64,000 nt of DNA from Flavobacterium restrictum (GCF_007097245.1 NZ_VJZT01000013.1:1-64000); one strand, 5' to 3'; shown: positions 35,093 to 43,679, counted from the first letter of the stretch. Made by a program: numbers and translations. The notes: generated by a model from the letters alone, not told the origin.

Positions 35093-36355
35093 TTACGTTC
35101 TTCTGTTACCGTCTCGTGAACCAGAATTGTTATTTCTTTGAGGTTCTGACCTTTGAGGTGCGTTTTCTCTAGTAACATTAGTTCTATTTTGAGAATAATC
35201 TCTTTGTGGTTCAGTCCTTTGAGGGGTGTTTTCTCTAGTAGTATTAGCTCTGTTTTGAGAATAGTCTCGCTGTGGTTCCGTTCTTTGAGGGGTGTTTTCT
35301 CTAGTAGTATTAGCTCTGTTTTGAGAATAGTCTCGCTGTGGTTCCGTTCTTTGAGGAGTATTTTCTCTAGTGCCATTAGCTCTGTTTTGAGAATAATCTC
35401 TTTGTGATTCCGTTCTTTGAGGGGTGTTTTCTCTAGTGCCATTGGCTCTGTTTTGAGAATAGTCTCTTTGAGGTTCCGTTCTTTGAGGGGTGTTTTCTCT
35501 AGTGCCATTGGCTCTGTTTTTAGAATAGTCTCTTTGTGGCGTATTTTCTCTAGTTGTATAACCGCTATTTCCTGTAGAGTTTCTTTCATTTCTAGAACCA
35601 ACATTTCTAGTATTTCTATTTCTATCCAATTCGTATCGATTAGAAATTTCCGAATTTCTTCTTGAAAAAGAATAATCAGGATGCGCTATTTCATACCCGT
35701 TGTTTCGTCTTGAATTATAGATATTCTCGGCTCTGCGACTGCTTCTGTAGGTCACGTAATTATAGGAATTATAATTATTTACGCAGTTGTAGATATTATT
35801 TCTGTATCTAAAAACGGGATATGGACTCCAAGCATAATAATACGAAGGATAATAATTCCAATACCAAGTTGAAGCATAAGGGCGGTAATGAATAGACCAA
35901 AACGAAGCATAAATTACTGGCGTTCTATAATAAACGGGTTCATAAATGTAATTTTCTCCATACATATACGTATTCCCAACAACTTGAATATGAACAGCAT
36001 TGTAGTTGTCTTTTTCAACATCAATGGTGGCAATGTCTTGGTACACATCTCGATCAAGCACGGACTGAATTATAATAACGTGGGTACGTTTTTCTACAGA
36101 TTCAATTACTCGCAAGTAATCAACTTGATCGTCATTATTCAAATCTAAATTTGATATTTGAAGTTTAGGATCGTTTAAGCGTCGTTCAAAATCTTGCAAA
36201 TTATCAGAATCCCCAAAAATAGAAGCTACTGCTTTTAAATCTAGATTATCACTAATATCGTTGCTTTTGGCATAAACGGTTGTTCTATTTTGTGCTTGCA
36301 TTTGAAAGGCGAAAATGGAAGCAATTAGTGCTGAAAAAAGTAATTTCGTTTTCAT
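35093..36355 (-). CDS. Secreted protein with tandem 22-residue repeats
   Basis: 420 residues. Signal peptide MKTKLLFSALIASIFAFQMQAQ. A folded N-terminal domain (DLKAVASIFGDSDNLQDFERR, then DYLRVIESVEKRTHVIIIQSV and VEKDNYNAVHIQVVGNT) of a Bacteroidota type is followed by a Tyr/Trp-rich segment (YASTWYWNYYPSYYYAWSP). From about residue 270 the protein is a low-complexity tail of 22-residue units of the form TRENTPQRTEPQRDYSQNRA, about six copies, rich in R, N, Q, T, E. The tail is predicted disordered. Exported and probably surface-associated; function unknown. Repeats may vary in number between strains. Confidence 0.75.
   Translation of the reverse strand: MKTKLLFSALIASIFAFQMQAQNRTTVYAKSNDISDNLDLKAVASIFGDSDNLQDFERRLNDPKLQISNLDLNNDDQVDYLRVIESVEKRTHVIIIQSVLDRDVYQDIATIDVEKDNYNAVHIQVVGNTYMYGENYIYEPVYYRTPVIYASFWSIHYRPYASTWYWNYYPSYYYAWSPYPVFRYRNNIYNCVNNYNSYNYVTYRSSRRAENIYNSRRNNGYEIAHPDYSFSRRNSEISNRYELDRNRNTRNVGSRNERNSTGNSGYTTRENTPQRDYSKNRANGTRENTPQRTEPQRDYSQNRANGTRENTPQRTESQRDYSQNRANGTRENTPQRTEPQRDYSQNRANTTRENTPQRTEPQRDYSQNRANTTRENTPQRTEPQRDYSQNRTNVTRENAPQRSEPQRNNNSGSRDGNRRT
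35160..35555 (-). repeat. 66-bp tandem repeat inside the secreted-protein gene
   Basis: Unit boundaries recur at 35160, 35226, 35292, 35358, 35424 and 35490, exactly 66 bases apart, followed by a shorter unit near 35541. Units are 85-98% alike by eye. Since 66 is a multiple of three the repeat keeps the reading frame and also keeps a second minus-strand frame (35023-35604) open. Confidence 0.9.
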
Positions 36356-36473
36356 AATTATTAGAGTTAAGTTTTATATTTTTGATTAATCCAATTACTG
36401 TGCCAGTAAATATTTAGTACCGTTTACAAAACTTGCTTTTCAACCTGTAAAGCACCCTAAAATCATTTTTTAT

Positions 36474-37535
36474 ATGAAAAATATAAATTTCAAAATACTG
36501 ACAATAAGCTTGTTAAACTTTTTTTATTCTAATGCGCAAACAGCTACCGCAAAAGAAGAATTCCCATTTAAATCCATCAAAATTGATACTTTGTTTCAAG
36601 ATAAAATAAGTATTCGGGCAATACTTATTGATGAAAAAAAGGTTTGGTATGCTGCTGACAAAAATAGATTTGGTTATTACGATTTGCTTGCTCAAAATAA
36701 GTTTGAAAATACAATCCAAAATGACACTCTCGTTTTAGAATTTCGAAGTATTGCCAAAACTTCAAAAGCACTTTTTATCCTTTCGGTAGGAAATCCAGCA
36801 GTTTTGTATGCCATTGACAAAGATGGAAAAAACACCCAATTGGTTTACCAAGAAAACGACAAAAAAGTATTTTATGATAGTATGAAATTTTGGAATGAAA
36901 CCGATGGTATAGCAATAGGAGATCCTATTTTGGATGTTTTTTCAATACTACTCACCCATGACGCAGGCCATACTTGGCGTAAAATCCCCAAAAAAGCTTT
37001 GCCAAAAACTGCCGATGGAGAAGCGGCATTTGCTGCTAGCAATACGAATATCGTAATAAGGGGAAACAGAACTTGGCTAGTCTCGGGAGGAAAAAAAGCG
37101 AGAGTTTGGTATTCGACAAATAAAGGAAAATCTTGGCGAATTTACGAAACCCCAATTCTACAAGGAAAAACAATGACAGGAATCTTTACAGCCGATTTTT
37201 ATGACACAAAAAACGGCATTATTTCTGGTGGAAATTATGAGAACCTTGCTCAAAATTTTGCCAATAAAGCCATCACAACAAATGGTGGAAAAACATGGCA
37301 ATTAGTTTCCAATAATCAAAATCCTGGGTATACATCTTGTGTGCAATATGTACCTAATAGTAACGGGAAAGGAGTTGTAGCCATAGGAGCAACTGGATTG
37401 TATTACTCCGATGATGGTGGCAAAACTTGGAAACAATTTGCAACAGATACCACTTTATACACCATACGCTTTGTTACGCCAACAACTGCAATTGCTGCTG
37501 GAAAAGACAAAATGATTCGGATTGAATTTAAATAA
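36474..37535 (+). CDS. Exported BNR/YCF48-like beta-propeller protein
   Basis: 353 residues. Signal peptide MKNINFKILTISLLNFFYSN then AQTA. BNR/Asp-box-like repeats recur: LTHDAGHTWRKIP, YSTNKGKSWRIYETP, TTNGGKTWQLVSNN and YSDDGGKTWKQFATD, all S/T-x-D-x-G-x-T-W. The spacing suggests a six- or seven-bladed propeller like YCF48/sialidase folds, but the Arg triad of sialidases is not visible. Probably periplasmic or surface-bound, with a scaffold or binding role. Commonly annotated as oxidoreductase or glycosyl hydrolase in flavobacteria without proof. Confidence 0.8.
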   Translation: MKNINFKILTISLLNFFYSNAQTATAKEEFPFKSIKIDTLFQDKISIRAILIDEKKVWYAADKNRFGYYDLLAQNKFENTIQNDTLVLEFRSIAKTSKALFILSVGNPAVLYAIDKDGKNTQLVYQENDKKVFYDSMKFWNETDGIAIGDPILDVFSILLTHDAGHTWRKIPKKALPKTADGEAAFAASNTNIVIRGNRTWLVSGGKKARVWYSTNKGKSWRIYETPILQGKTMTGIFTADFYDTKNGIISGGNYENLAQNFANKAITTNGGKTWQLVSNNQNPGYTSCVQYVPNSNGKGVVAIGATGLYYSDDGGKTWKQFATDTTLYTIRFVTPTTAIAAGKDKMIRIEFK

Positions 37536-37536
37536 A

Positions 37537-37566
37537 AACCCCAATTTATAAAATAAAATTGGGGAT
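37537..37566. terminator. Bidirectional terminator
   Basis: CCCCAATTT (37539-37547) pairs with AAATTGGGG (37557-37565) with A-rich flanks, between the propeller gene and the convergent sensor gene. Confidence 0.7.
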
Positions 37567-37572
37567 TCATTA

Positions 37573-38031
37573 CTATTTTCTTGGACCACGATCACGGTAT
37601 TGCTGCAATAATTTTCGATTGAAATCTTCTTCTGATTTTCGTAATTTTATGATTTTTACTGATGGCAGAATTCCTTTCAAATTACTCACAAACTTTTTGC
37701 GAAGCAAAAACAATTCTTCTTCGGTACTTTCCATTTGATTCAAAAAAGCATTCGCATCTTTTTCGGACATTTTATCTAAAGAGCCATCGTCGATTCTATT
37801 AATATAGGCTTTCATTTTCAAATGCCTTAATTCAAATTGCTTATCATCAAAAGCGTTATAAAGCGGCCAGAATTTTTCGGCTTCGCTTGGCGATAAATCC
37901 AGTTCGGTTGTCAAAAAAGCCACTTTCATAGTTCGTATTTGTTCTTTCTTCTCTCTAAATCGTTCCCCTTGCGCATAGAAAGTGCAAGAAATTAATAAAA
38001 AAAGGATGGGTAATAATTTTTTGATATTCAT
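37573..38031 (-). CDS. Periplasmic sensor-like protein (Spy/CnrX-like), third gene of the ECF locus
   Basis: About 152 residues from the ATG at 38031, which begins the signal peptide MNIKKLLPILFLLISCTFYAQ. The mature part is a long helical hairpin with the LDLSPSEAEKFWPLYNAFDDKQ motif and a helix of charged residues toward REKKEQIRTMKVAFLTTEL, a layout like Spy/CnrX/ZraP-type periplasmic sensors. It comes third after an ECF sigma gene and an anti-sigma-like gene, so it may bind the anti-sigma or a ligand in the envelope. A longer reading from 38052 adds seven residues before the signal peptide. Confidence 0.75.
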   Translation of the reverse strand: MNIKKLLPILFLLISCTFYAQGERFREKKEQIRTMKVAFLTTELDLSPSEAEKFWPLYNAFDDKQFELRHLKMKAYINRIDDGSLDKMSEKDANAFLNQMESTEEELFLLRKKFVSNLKGILPSVKIIKLRKSEEDFNRKLLQQYRDRGPRK

Positions 38032-38074
38032 GGTTTTATTTTTTATTTTCAATGGATATGTGCTGATTTTTAAT

Positions 38075-38488
38075 TTATTCCAAAATTAAATGTTCTAAAT
38101 TAGAGTTCGTAACCAATATATCTTCAACGGTTTCGTCCTCTAAATCCGAGGTCATTTTCAGCGTACTGCTTTCCCGTTCAATTTCGCTAATCAAATCAAT
38201 TTGACTCATATCTTGTTGGGAGGAAGTTAAATAATTTTCTATAGTAACATCATCTAATTCTGGCGATTGCGAAGAATATCGCAGGTAAACTGGAATCATC
38301 AGTGCCAAAATTAAAACTGCTGCAACTGCCATGAAAATTCTTTTTTTATGTTGAAAAAGACCAATCACCTTGGTTTCCTCTTTGGGCAATTGTAACAACA
38401 CTTTAGCCGAAAAATTTTCGAAATAGTGTTCTGGAGTTGTAAATCCAGTGGTCAATTTGGGTTCGTTATCTAGTTTAAATGCTTTCAT
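38075..38488 (-). CDS. Putative anti-sigma factor, single-pass membrane protein
   Basis: 137 residues. N-terminal cytosolic segment FKLDNEPKLTTGFTTPEHYF, one transmembrane helix (KRIFMAVAAVLILALMIPVYL, about residues 49-69) and a periplasmic tail with acidic stretches (DDVTIENYLTSSQQDMSQID). It lies 30 bases after an ECF sigma gene and 43 bases before a periplasmic sensor-like gene, the standard order for sigma/anti-sigma/sensor sets. It has no recognisable zinc-binding anti-sigma motif. Function is inferred from topology and position. Confidence 0.7.
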   Translation of the reverse strand: MKAFKLDNEPKLTTGFTTPEHYFENFSAKVLLQLPKEETKVIGLFQHKKRIFMAVAAVLILALMIPVYLRYSSQSPELDDVTIENYLTSSQQDMSQIDLISEIERESSTLKMTSDLEDETVEDILVTNSNLEHLILE

Positions 38489-38518
38489 ATGGGTTAGACT
38501 TTCTTCTTTTCAAAAGGT

Positions 38519-39061
38519 TTAAAGACTTGTAATAAAGGTTTCGATTTTTTTTACGGCGTGATGGTAGGACGCTTTCAAACCGCCAACTGTTGTACCCAAA
38601 ATTTCTGATATTTCCTCGTATTTTAATTCTTCAAAATATTTCATTTTAAAAACCAATTGTTGTTTTTCAGGGAGTATGGCAATTGCTTTTTGAAGTTGTA
38701 TTTGTATTTCATCACCTTCAAAATAAACGTCGGCTTTTAAATTATCGATTGTTTTGGTTTGTAATTCTTGCGAGGAAACTCCTTTTTTTTGGGCTTTTTG
38801 ATTTAAAAAAGTAAGTGCCTCATTAGTTGAAATGCGATACATCCAAGAGAATAATTTGCTATCGCCTTTGAAATTTTTAAGATAACGAAATACTTTTATA
38901 AAGGTATTTTGGAGCACATCATCGGCATCATCATGATTCAAAACAATGTTTCTAATGTGGTTGTACAACGGTTTTTGATATTCTTGCAAGAGTTTTTCAA
39001 ACGCTTGATTTTGCGTTTTAGGATTCAATAATTGCTGAATAAATTCCTGTTCGTCTTGCAA
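38519..39061 (-). CDS. ECF-type RNA polymerase sigma factor
   Basis: 180 residues. Region 2: EYQKPLYNHIRNIVLNHDDADDVLQNTFIKVFRYLKNFKG with the core-binding motif; region 4: LPEKQQLVFKMKYFEELKYEEISEILGTTVGGLKASYHHAVKKIETF. The two-domain layout is that of extracytoplasmic-function sigma factors. It heads a three-gene set with a membrane anti-sigma-like protein and a periplasmic sensor-like protein. The start is TTG at 39061; a stop lies 6 codons upstream and no in-frame ATG precedes region 2. Confidence 0.9.
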   Translation of the reverse strand: MQDEQEFIQQLLNPKTQNQAFEKLLQEYQKPLYNHIRNIVLNHDDADDVLQNTFIKVFRYLKNFKGDSKLFSWMYRISTNEALTFLNQKAQKKGVSSQELQTKTIDNLKADVYFEGDEIQIQLQKAIAILPEKQQLVFKMKYFEELKYEEISEILGTTVGGLKASYHHAVKKIETFITSL

Positions 39062-39125
39062 GTTTCCTTTGGTTTAAACAATTAGATTGAAATGAATGAA
39101 AAAGGTTTAATCCAATAGAAAATTA

Positions 39126-40238
39126 TTAAAATTCAGATGTTGGATTTTCGTCCTTTGGAGTTTCAGGTTCGGCCACAGGAATTGTTGTTGCCGCAGGTTT
39201 AGTTGTTTTCACAATTACAACCTTTGGTTTTATGGGATAATAGATAGTGGTATTCCATTTTGAAGGATTTTTAATTTCGCTTTTGCCAATGGTATGTATT
39301 TCAATATGTGATATTCTTGAATCAGCTATCAGTTTATTGGTTTTAAAATAGTCAGTAGTTTTGTCCAATGCTTTTTGAAGGTGGGAATAGTCGCCAATTA
39401 AAGTTGTTTTTACTGCTTCAAAAGAGTCTAATTTTCCAGAACTAATGTCATTTCCGGTGGTCGCTGTCAATTCGTTTTTGATGGGTACACAAAAAGAGAG
39501 TTTAGCAGTTTCGTTCAAAACATCGTAAGAATGGTAAATTACAAATGGCTTTCCGTTCAACTCGATATCGTTTTGCTGGCAAAAAACCATTAATTTTTCA
39601 AAAATAACACGGCTATTTTTGGTAACATCAACTAGTTTACTTGTAAAGGATTGTTTTACATAAAAAGTCGCCAACTTTTTGACAACACCATCCACTTTTA
39701 CACTGTAAGTATTGGTTTCATAATCCAAAATTTTATCTAAATTGACAAGACTTTTTTCGTATATCTTACCAAAAACGCTTTCGGCACCACCACTAAAAGT
39801 AGTAGCAATTTTTAAGGCAAAACTTAAATTTCCTTTGGTTTTCCAAGTCACTTTTGTACCTCCAATGGTATCTTTAAAGCGCCAAAAAACCTCCGATGTC
39901 GTTCCGTTATAATTCATTTGTTGTGCAATACTATCATTTGCTTTTACAAAAATAGTTTTAACATCCCCTGAATTTTCTTTTCCTTCCCACGAATAAGCTG
40001 CACCGTTTCCTATTGAATTTGGAGAAAAAGACAGCTTCATTTGACCATCCTCGGCAGCCCATGAACTAAAATCTTCCCAATTTTTATAATCATTAACATA
40101 ATTAAAAACTGTGGCTTTTGGTGAGTTAATTACTTTACTTCGTGTTACAGAGAAATCCCCTTTTTGGGTAGCAACAAAAATAGTAGCAGCAACAAAGCTT
40201 AACAATAATAAAAGGAACAGGTATTTTAAAATTTGCAT
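39126..40238 (-). CDS. SRPBCC-domain protein with C-terminal GyrI-like region
   Basis: 370 residues. An N-terminal membrane helix or signal (MQILKYLFLLLLLSFVAATIF) precedes an SRPBCC (START-like) ligand-binding domain starting VTRSKVINSPKATVFNYVNDYKNWEDFSSW and ending near TKGNLSFALKIATTF. The C-terminal half resembles a GyrI/AraC-effector-like domain (YHSYDVLNETAKLSFCVPIK, DYSHLQKALDKTTDYF). The tail is Thr/Pro-rich (TTKPAATTIPVAEPETPK). This two-domain arrangement is common in Bacteroidota and of unknown function. It is 64 bases upstream of the sigma gene on the same strand. Confidence 0.8.
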   Translation of the reverse strand: MQILKYLFLLLLLSFVAATIFVATQKGDFSVTRSKVINSPKATVFNYVNDYKNWEDFSSWAAEDGQMKLSFSPNSIGNGAAYSWEGKENSGDVKTIFVKANDSIAQQMNYNGTTSEVFWRFKDTIGGTKVTWKTKGNLSFALKIATTFSGGAESVFGKIYEKSLVNLDKILDYETNTYSVKVDGVVKKLATFYVKQSFTSKLVDVTKNSRVIFEKLMVFCQQNDIELNGKPFVIYHSYDVLNETAKLSFCVPIKNELTATTGNDISSGKLDSFEAVKTTLIGDYSHLQKALDKTTDYFKTNKLIADSRISHIEIHTIGKSEIKNPSKWNTTIYYPIKPKVVIVKTTKPAATTIPVAEPETPKDENPTSEF

Positions 40239-40361
40239 GATCTGTAGGTTGTTTGCTGTAAAGTTAGAAAAAATTATTTATTGGTTGCGAGAAGTTACAC
40301 AAAATTACAACCTACAAAAATGGTACTGTAATTTAGAAAAACGAAACTATTTTAACCTTTA

Positions 40362-40550
40362 CTAATGCTTGAAAAATATTTTTATGGCAAATAAAATCCC
40401 TATAAAAATTAAAAATGCAATTAATATTTTATAATTCCCTTTGTAAAAAATTTTATGCAATCTCGCATCTTTGCGGTAAGCGTACACCATTGCGGTTACA
40501 AAAGTAACGAAGAAACAGGCAGCGAAAATTAATTGTCCTTGACTAAACAT
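40362..40550 (-). CDS. Small conserved membrane protein
   Basis: 62 residues with two hydrophobic segments, LIFAACFFVTFVTAMVYAY (7-25) and ILIAFLIFIGILFAIKIFF (43-61), linked by the basic loop RKDARLHKIFYKGNYK. Such short proteins are widespread in flavobacteria without a known role. Independent small gene; no operon partner. Confidence 0.65.
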   Translation of the reverse strand: MFSQGQLIFAACFFVTFVTAMVYAYRKDARLHKIFYKGNYKILIAFLIFIGILFAIKIFFKH

Positions 40551-40632
40551 AATTTTAAATATTTTTGAGCAAATTTAGATAAATATATAGAAATTGTTAC
40601 TAATTTGCCTTTTCAATTAATTAAATAAAATT

Positions 40633-41016
40633 ATGCAAAAACAAATCTCCGCAGTTACTGAATTTCATACTGCTTTTAAAATAGGTCACAGCGAAATTCC
40701 AAAAGCAGATTTGGGAGAAACAAAACACATTCTTCGCTATAACTTGATGAAAGAAGAAAACGAAGAATACCTAGAGGCGGTTCAAAATAATGATTTAATT
40801 GAAATTGCCGACGCTTTAGGCGATATGATGTACATCTTGTGCGGGACTATTATTGAGCACGGTTTGCAAGACAAAATCGAAGCCGTTTTTGATGAAATTC
40901 AACGCAGCAATATGAGTAAACTGGGTGCTGATGGAAAACCTATTTATCGCGAGGATGGAAAAGTAATGAAAGGACCACATTATTTTAAGCCTGATTTTTC
41001 TAAAATACTAAAGTAA
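40633..41016 (+). CDS. MazG-like/HisE-type nucleoside triphosphate pyrophosphohydrolase
   Basis: 127 residues. The all-alpha pyrophosphatase core is visible: RYNLMKEENEEYLEAV (metal-binding ExxE) and IEIADALGDMMYILCGTIIEHGL (ExxD of the second helix), with a short C-terminal tail ending KGPHYFKPDF. Members hydrolyse noncanonical nucleoside triphosphates or phosphoribosyl-ATP. Monocistronic; terminated by a strong hairpin. Confidence 0.85.
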   Translation: MQKQISAVTEFHTAFKIGHSEIPKADLGETKHILRYNLMKEENEEYLEAVQNNDLIEIADALGDMMYILCGTIIEHGLQDKIEAVFDEIQRSNMSKLGADGKPIYREDGKVMKGPHYFKPDFSKILK

Positions 41017-41066
41017 GTACTATTGCAATTGTATAAAAACCCTTGTCGTACTGCGTTTTAAAACAC

Positions 41067-41102
41067 AAAAAAGGGATTTTTACATGTAAAAATCCCTTTT
41101 TT
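41067..41102. terminator. Bidirectional terminator before ilvE
   Basis: AAAAGGGATTTTTACA is directly followed by its exact inverse TGTAAAAATCCCTTTT, with A and T runs; it separates two convergent genes. Confidence 0.85.
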
Positions 41103-41118
41103 TAATCAATTATAACCA

Positions 41119-42186
41119 CTACACTTTCACAGTCCAACCAAAGGTGTCTTCGGATAATTTATGCTGGATGTTGGTCAATTTTTCTTTCAATTGTAAGGCA
41201 AATGAATTTTCTATCTTTGGCAATTCATGATACACTTCTTTGTAGGAAAACCCAATTATTGGATTTACAACGGCTGCCGTTCCTGCTCCAAAAATTTCTT
41301 TTAAGGATCCGTTTTGAGCGGCTTCTACCAGCTCTGAAACCAATACAGGTCGTACATCAACGGTAATTCCTTCTTTTTTAGCCATTTCGATCAAACTTTT
41401 TCTTGTAATACCATCCAAAATTCGCTCGCTTACTGGCGCAGTCAATAATGTATCGTTGATTCTAAAAAATACATTCATTGTGCCTGCTTCTTCTAATTTG
41501 GTATGCGTGGCATCATCAGTCCAAATAACTTGTTGGTATCCTTGCTTGTTGGCCAAGGTTGTTGGGTAAAATTGTGCCGCATAATTTCCTGCCGCCTTTG
41601 CAGCTCCTATTCCGCCATTGGCAGCTCTACTAAAGTGTTCGGCTATTAACACTTTTACTTCGCCTGAATAATACGATTTGGCTGGCGAAAGAATAATCAT
41701 AAATTTATAATCATCTGATGGATTGGCGATTACACCATCTCCAGTTGCAATCATAAAAGGTCTAATGTACATACTGTTTCCAGCACCTGGTTTAACCCAA
41801 GCTTGATCCAAATCCAATAATTGGTTCAACCCATCCATAAAAATAACTTCGGGAACTTCTGGCATCGCCATTCTCACAGCCGAATTATTGAATCTTTTAT
41901 AGTTTTCATCAGGGCGAAAAAGCCAAATTGCATTTTGATCATCTTTGTAGGCTTTCATACCCTCAAAAATGGCTTGACCGTAATGAAAAACTTTTGCCGA
42001 AGGATCTAACAAAAAAGGTTTGTAGGGTTTAATGACTGGGTTTTGCCACTCTCCATTTTTATAATCACATTCAAATAAATGGTCTGTAAAAACAGCACCA
42101 AAGCTTAAATTTTCGAAATCAACTTCATTTATTTTAGACGAAGTTGCTTTAATTATTTCAATTTTGTTGGTTAGAGTTGCACTCAT
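41119..42186 (-). CDS. ilvE: Branched-chain amino acid aminotransferase
   Basis: 355 residues, class IV PLP aminotransferase of the longer eukaryote-like type. Motifs: VFHYGQAIFEGMKAY, YIRPFMIATG, the PLP Lys in AAGNYAAQFYPTTLANKQGYQQVIW, and GTMNVFFRIN with ILDGITRKSLIEMA near the C-terminal domain. It catalyses the last step of Val, Leu and Ile synthesis and the first step of their breakdown. No ilv operon partners are adjacent. A minus-strand TAATTTTG at 42272-42279 could be a promoter -7 box, 86 bases upstream of the ATG. Confidence 0.93.
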   Translation of the reverse strand: MSATLTNKIEIIKATSSKINEVDFENLSFGAVFTDHLFECDYKNGEWQNPVIKPYKPFLLDPSAKVFHYGQAIFEGMKAYKDDQNAIWLFRPDENYKRFNNSAVRMAMPEVPEVIFMDGLNQLLDLDQAWVKPGAGNSMYIRPFMIATGDGVIANPSDDYKFMIILSPAKSYYSGEVKVLIAEHFSRAANGGIGAAKAAGNYAAQFYPTTLANKQGYQQVIWTDDATHTKLEEAGTMNVFFRINDTLLTAPVSERILDGITRKSLIEMAKKEGITVDVRPVLVSELVEAAQNGSLKEIFGAGTAAVVNPIIGFSYKEVYHELPKIENSFALQLKEKLTNIQHKLSEDTFGWTVKV

Positions 42187-42434
42187 GATAATATAGTGTT
42201 TTAAAAAATAGATTGTGTAAATACTCTTTGTGATTACAAAAAAACGTGCATCAAAAAGAATTTATTGATTACAAAATTAAATAAAAAGGAACGAAATCGA
42301 TACGAAAATACCATTAAATATAGCTTTTAATTGTGATTTGTTTATATTCTAAAAAATTGAATTAAATAGCGGTGTTTTATATGAAATTTATAAAAAATAT
42401 AGATTTTTCGTGACTATACGTGTTAAGTATTGAC

Positions 42435-42442
42435 TAAATTTG
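42435..42442 (+). promoter_or_regulatory. -7 box of the mnmD promoter
   Basis: TAAATTTG matches TAnnTTTG and lies 45 bases before the TTG start of mnmD. The rest of the 301-base gap between ilvE and mnmD shows nothing that I recognise. Confidence 0.45.
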
Positions 42443-42487
42443 ACCCATTACTTATTAAAGTTGAACTCTTAATCTCCTAAATAAATT

Positions 42488-43150
42488 TTGAAAAGAGAAA
42501 TAATACAAACACTCGATGGCTCAACAACGATACATTTACCGGAATGGAACGAGTCCTATCACTCGAAACATGGTGCTATTCAAGAGGCCAAACATGTTTT
42601 TATAAAAAATGGACTTTCGTTGCTACCCAATCATTCCGTTTCGATTTTAGAAATTGGTTTTGGTACTGGTTTGAATGCTTTTATAACTTTTTTAGAAGCA
42701 CAAAAATTTAATCAAACCATTAATTATGTTGGTGTAGAAGCCTATCCCGTTGCTCCAAATGAAGTACTGGAGATGAATTATGTTGCCGAATTAGAAGCCG
42801 AAAATCAAAAGTCAATTTTCGAAAAAATGCATACGTGTTTGTGGGAGAAACCGACACCACTAAACGAGACGTTTACGATTACCAAAAGAAAACAATTTTT
42901 TGATGAAATTGAGGATATACCACAATTTGACTTGATTTATTTTGATGCTTTTGGCTACCGAGTACAACCAGAATTATGGAGTACCGCCATTTTTAAAAAA
43001 ATGTATACTGCCTTGAAACCAAACGGAATTTTGGTAACGTATGCCGCAAGAGGCGTTATCAAACGCAGCATGATTGAAGTTGGTTTTACAGTCGAAAAAT
43101 TACCAGGTGCTCCTGGAAAAAGAGAAATGTTTCGGGCTAGAAAACTATAA
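42488..43150 (+). CDS. mnmD: tRNA (5-methylaminomethyl-2-thiouridine) methyltransferase, MnmD type
   Basis: 220 residues. Begins KREIIQTLDGSTTIHLPEWNES, then SKHGAIQEAKHVF, the SAM motif ILEIGFGTGLNAFITFLEA, and YFDAFGYRVQPELWS in place of motif IV (DAF), ending GFTVEKLPGAPGKREMFRA. This is the methyltransferase half of MnmC (MnmC2), here a stand-alone protein. It converts nm5s2U to mnm5s2U at the wobble base of some tRNAs. The start is a TTG at 42488: there is no ATG before residue 96, and homologues start at this position. Confidence 0.9.
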   Translation: MKREIIQTLDGSTTIHLPEWNESYHSKHGAIQEAKHVFIKNGLSLLPNHSVSILEIGFGTGLNAFITFLEAQKFNQTINYVGVEAYPVAPNEVLEMNYVAELEAENQKSIFEKMHTCLWEKPTPLNETFTITKRKQFFDEIEDIPQFDLIYFDAFGYRVQPELWSTAIFKKMYTALKPNGILVTYAARGVIKRSMIEVGFTVEKLPGAPGKREMFRARKL

Positions 43151-43274
43151 TTTGCAACTAAAGTACTTGTTTTTAAAGTTGAAAATAAATAGGTTTTTAT
43201 GGATTAAAAAACACAATTCTACGTTAATTTGTAAAGTGCTATTTAAAAAAAATGTATTTTTACATGACGTAATC

Positions 43275-43398
43275 AAGTCGTAAGTTTTAATGTCGTAAAG
43301 TCAAAAGAAGCAATATTTCAATTATAGTTCAAATCAATCTATTACTCCATTTTGTCTAATTTTTAAAACACGACATCATACGATGATTGTGTTACTTA
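43275..43398. repeat. Dispersed ~125-bp element, copy 2
   Basis: Begins AAGTCGTAAGTTTTAATGTCG and ends ATGATTGTGTTACTTA. Apart from a few one-base changes and small gaps near positions 43, 56 and the right end it equals the copy at 28652-28780. The inner ATGTCGT/ACGACAT pairing is kept. It lies between mnmD and a 64-residue gene. Confidence 0.85.
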
Positions 43399-43434
43399 AC
43401 AAATTAATCTATAACCTCAAATCTTTAATTCATT

Positions 43435-43629
43435 ATGACTAAAATAATGTTTGATTATACTAAATCAGTCTTGGAAAGAGTAAGTTTTGATCCCATCCTA
43501 TTTTGTAAAGAATTAGAAAAAGCCATTCGGACTTTACTGCCTTATGAAATAGAACAACTCAAAGATTGGTTGTTTACTTTTACAAATGAAAAACCAGAAT
43601 TAAAACAATATTTACTACTTGTTAATTAA
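43435..43629 (+). CDS. Small conserved protein of unknown function
   Basis: 64 residues, soluble and helical: MTKIMFDYTKSVLERVSFDP, then FCKELEKAIRTLLPYEIEQL and KDWLFTFTNEKPELKQYLLL. Short proteins of this pattern are common in flavobacteria and carry no known domain. It is followed directly by a terminator, which supports a real transcript. The dispersed element lies just upstream and could form its 5' region. Confidence 0.65.
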   Translation: MTKIMFDYTKSVLERVSFDPILFCKELEKAIRTLLPYEIEQLKDWLFTFTNEKPELKQYLLLVN

Positions 43630-43630
43630 T

Positions 43631-43660
43631 AAAAAAAGGAACCCAAAAGTTCCTTTTTTT
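43631..43660. terminator. Bidirectional terminator
   Basis: AAAAAAAGGAAC, loop CCAAAA, GTTCCTTTTTTT; placed between two convergent genes. Confidence 0.85.
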
Positions 43661-43679
43661 ATTGTATTGCAATACAAAT

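Noticed and set aside
35023..35604. 193-codon minus-strand frame with ETILKTELMALEKT-type repeats
   Set aside because: It overlaps the secreted protein's repeats in another frame, has no signal peptide or start signal, and runs through the terminator; treated as a by-product of the 66-base period.
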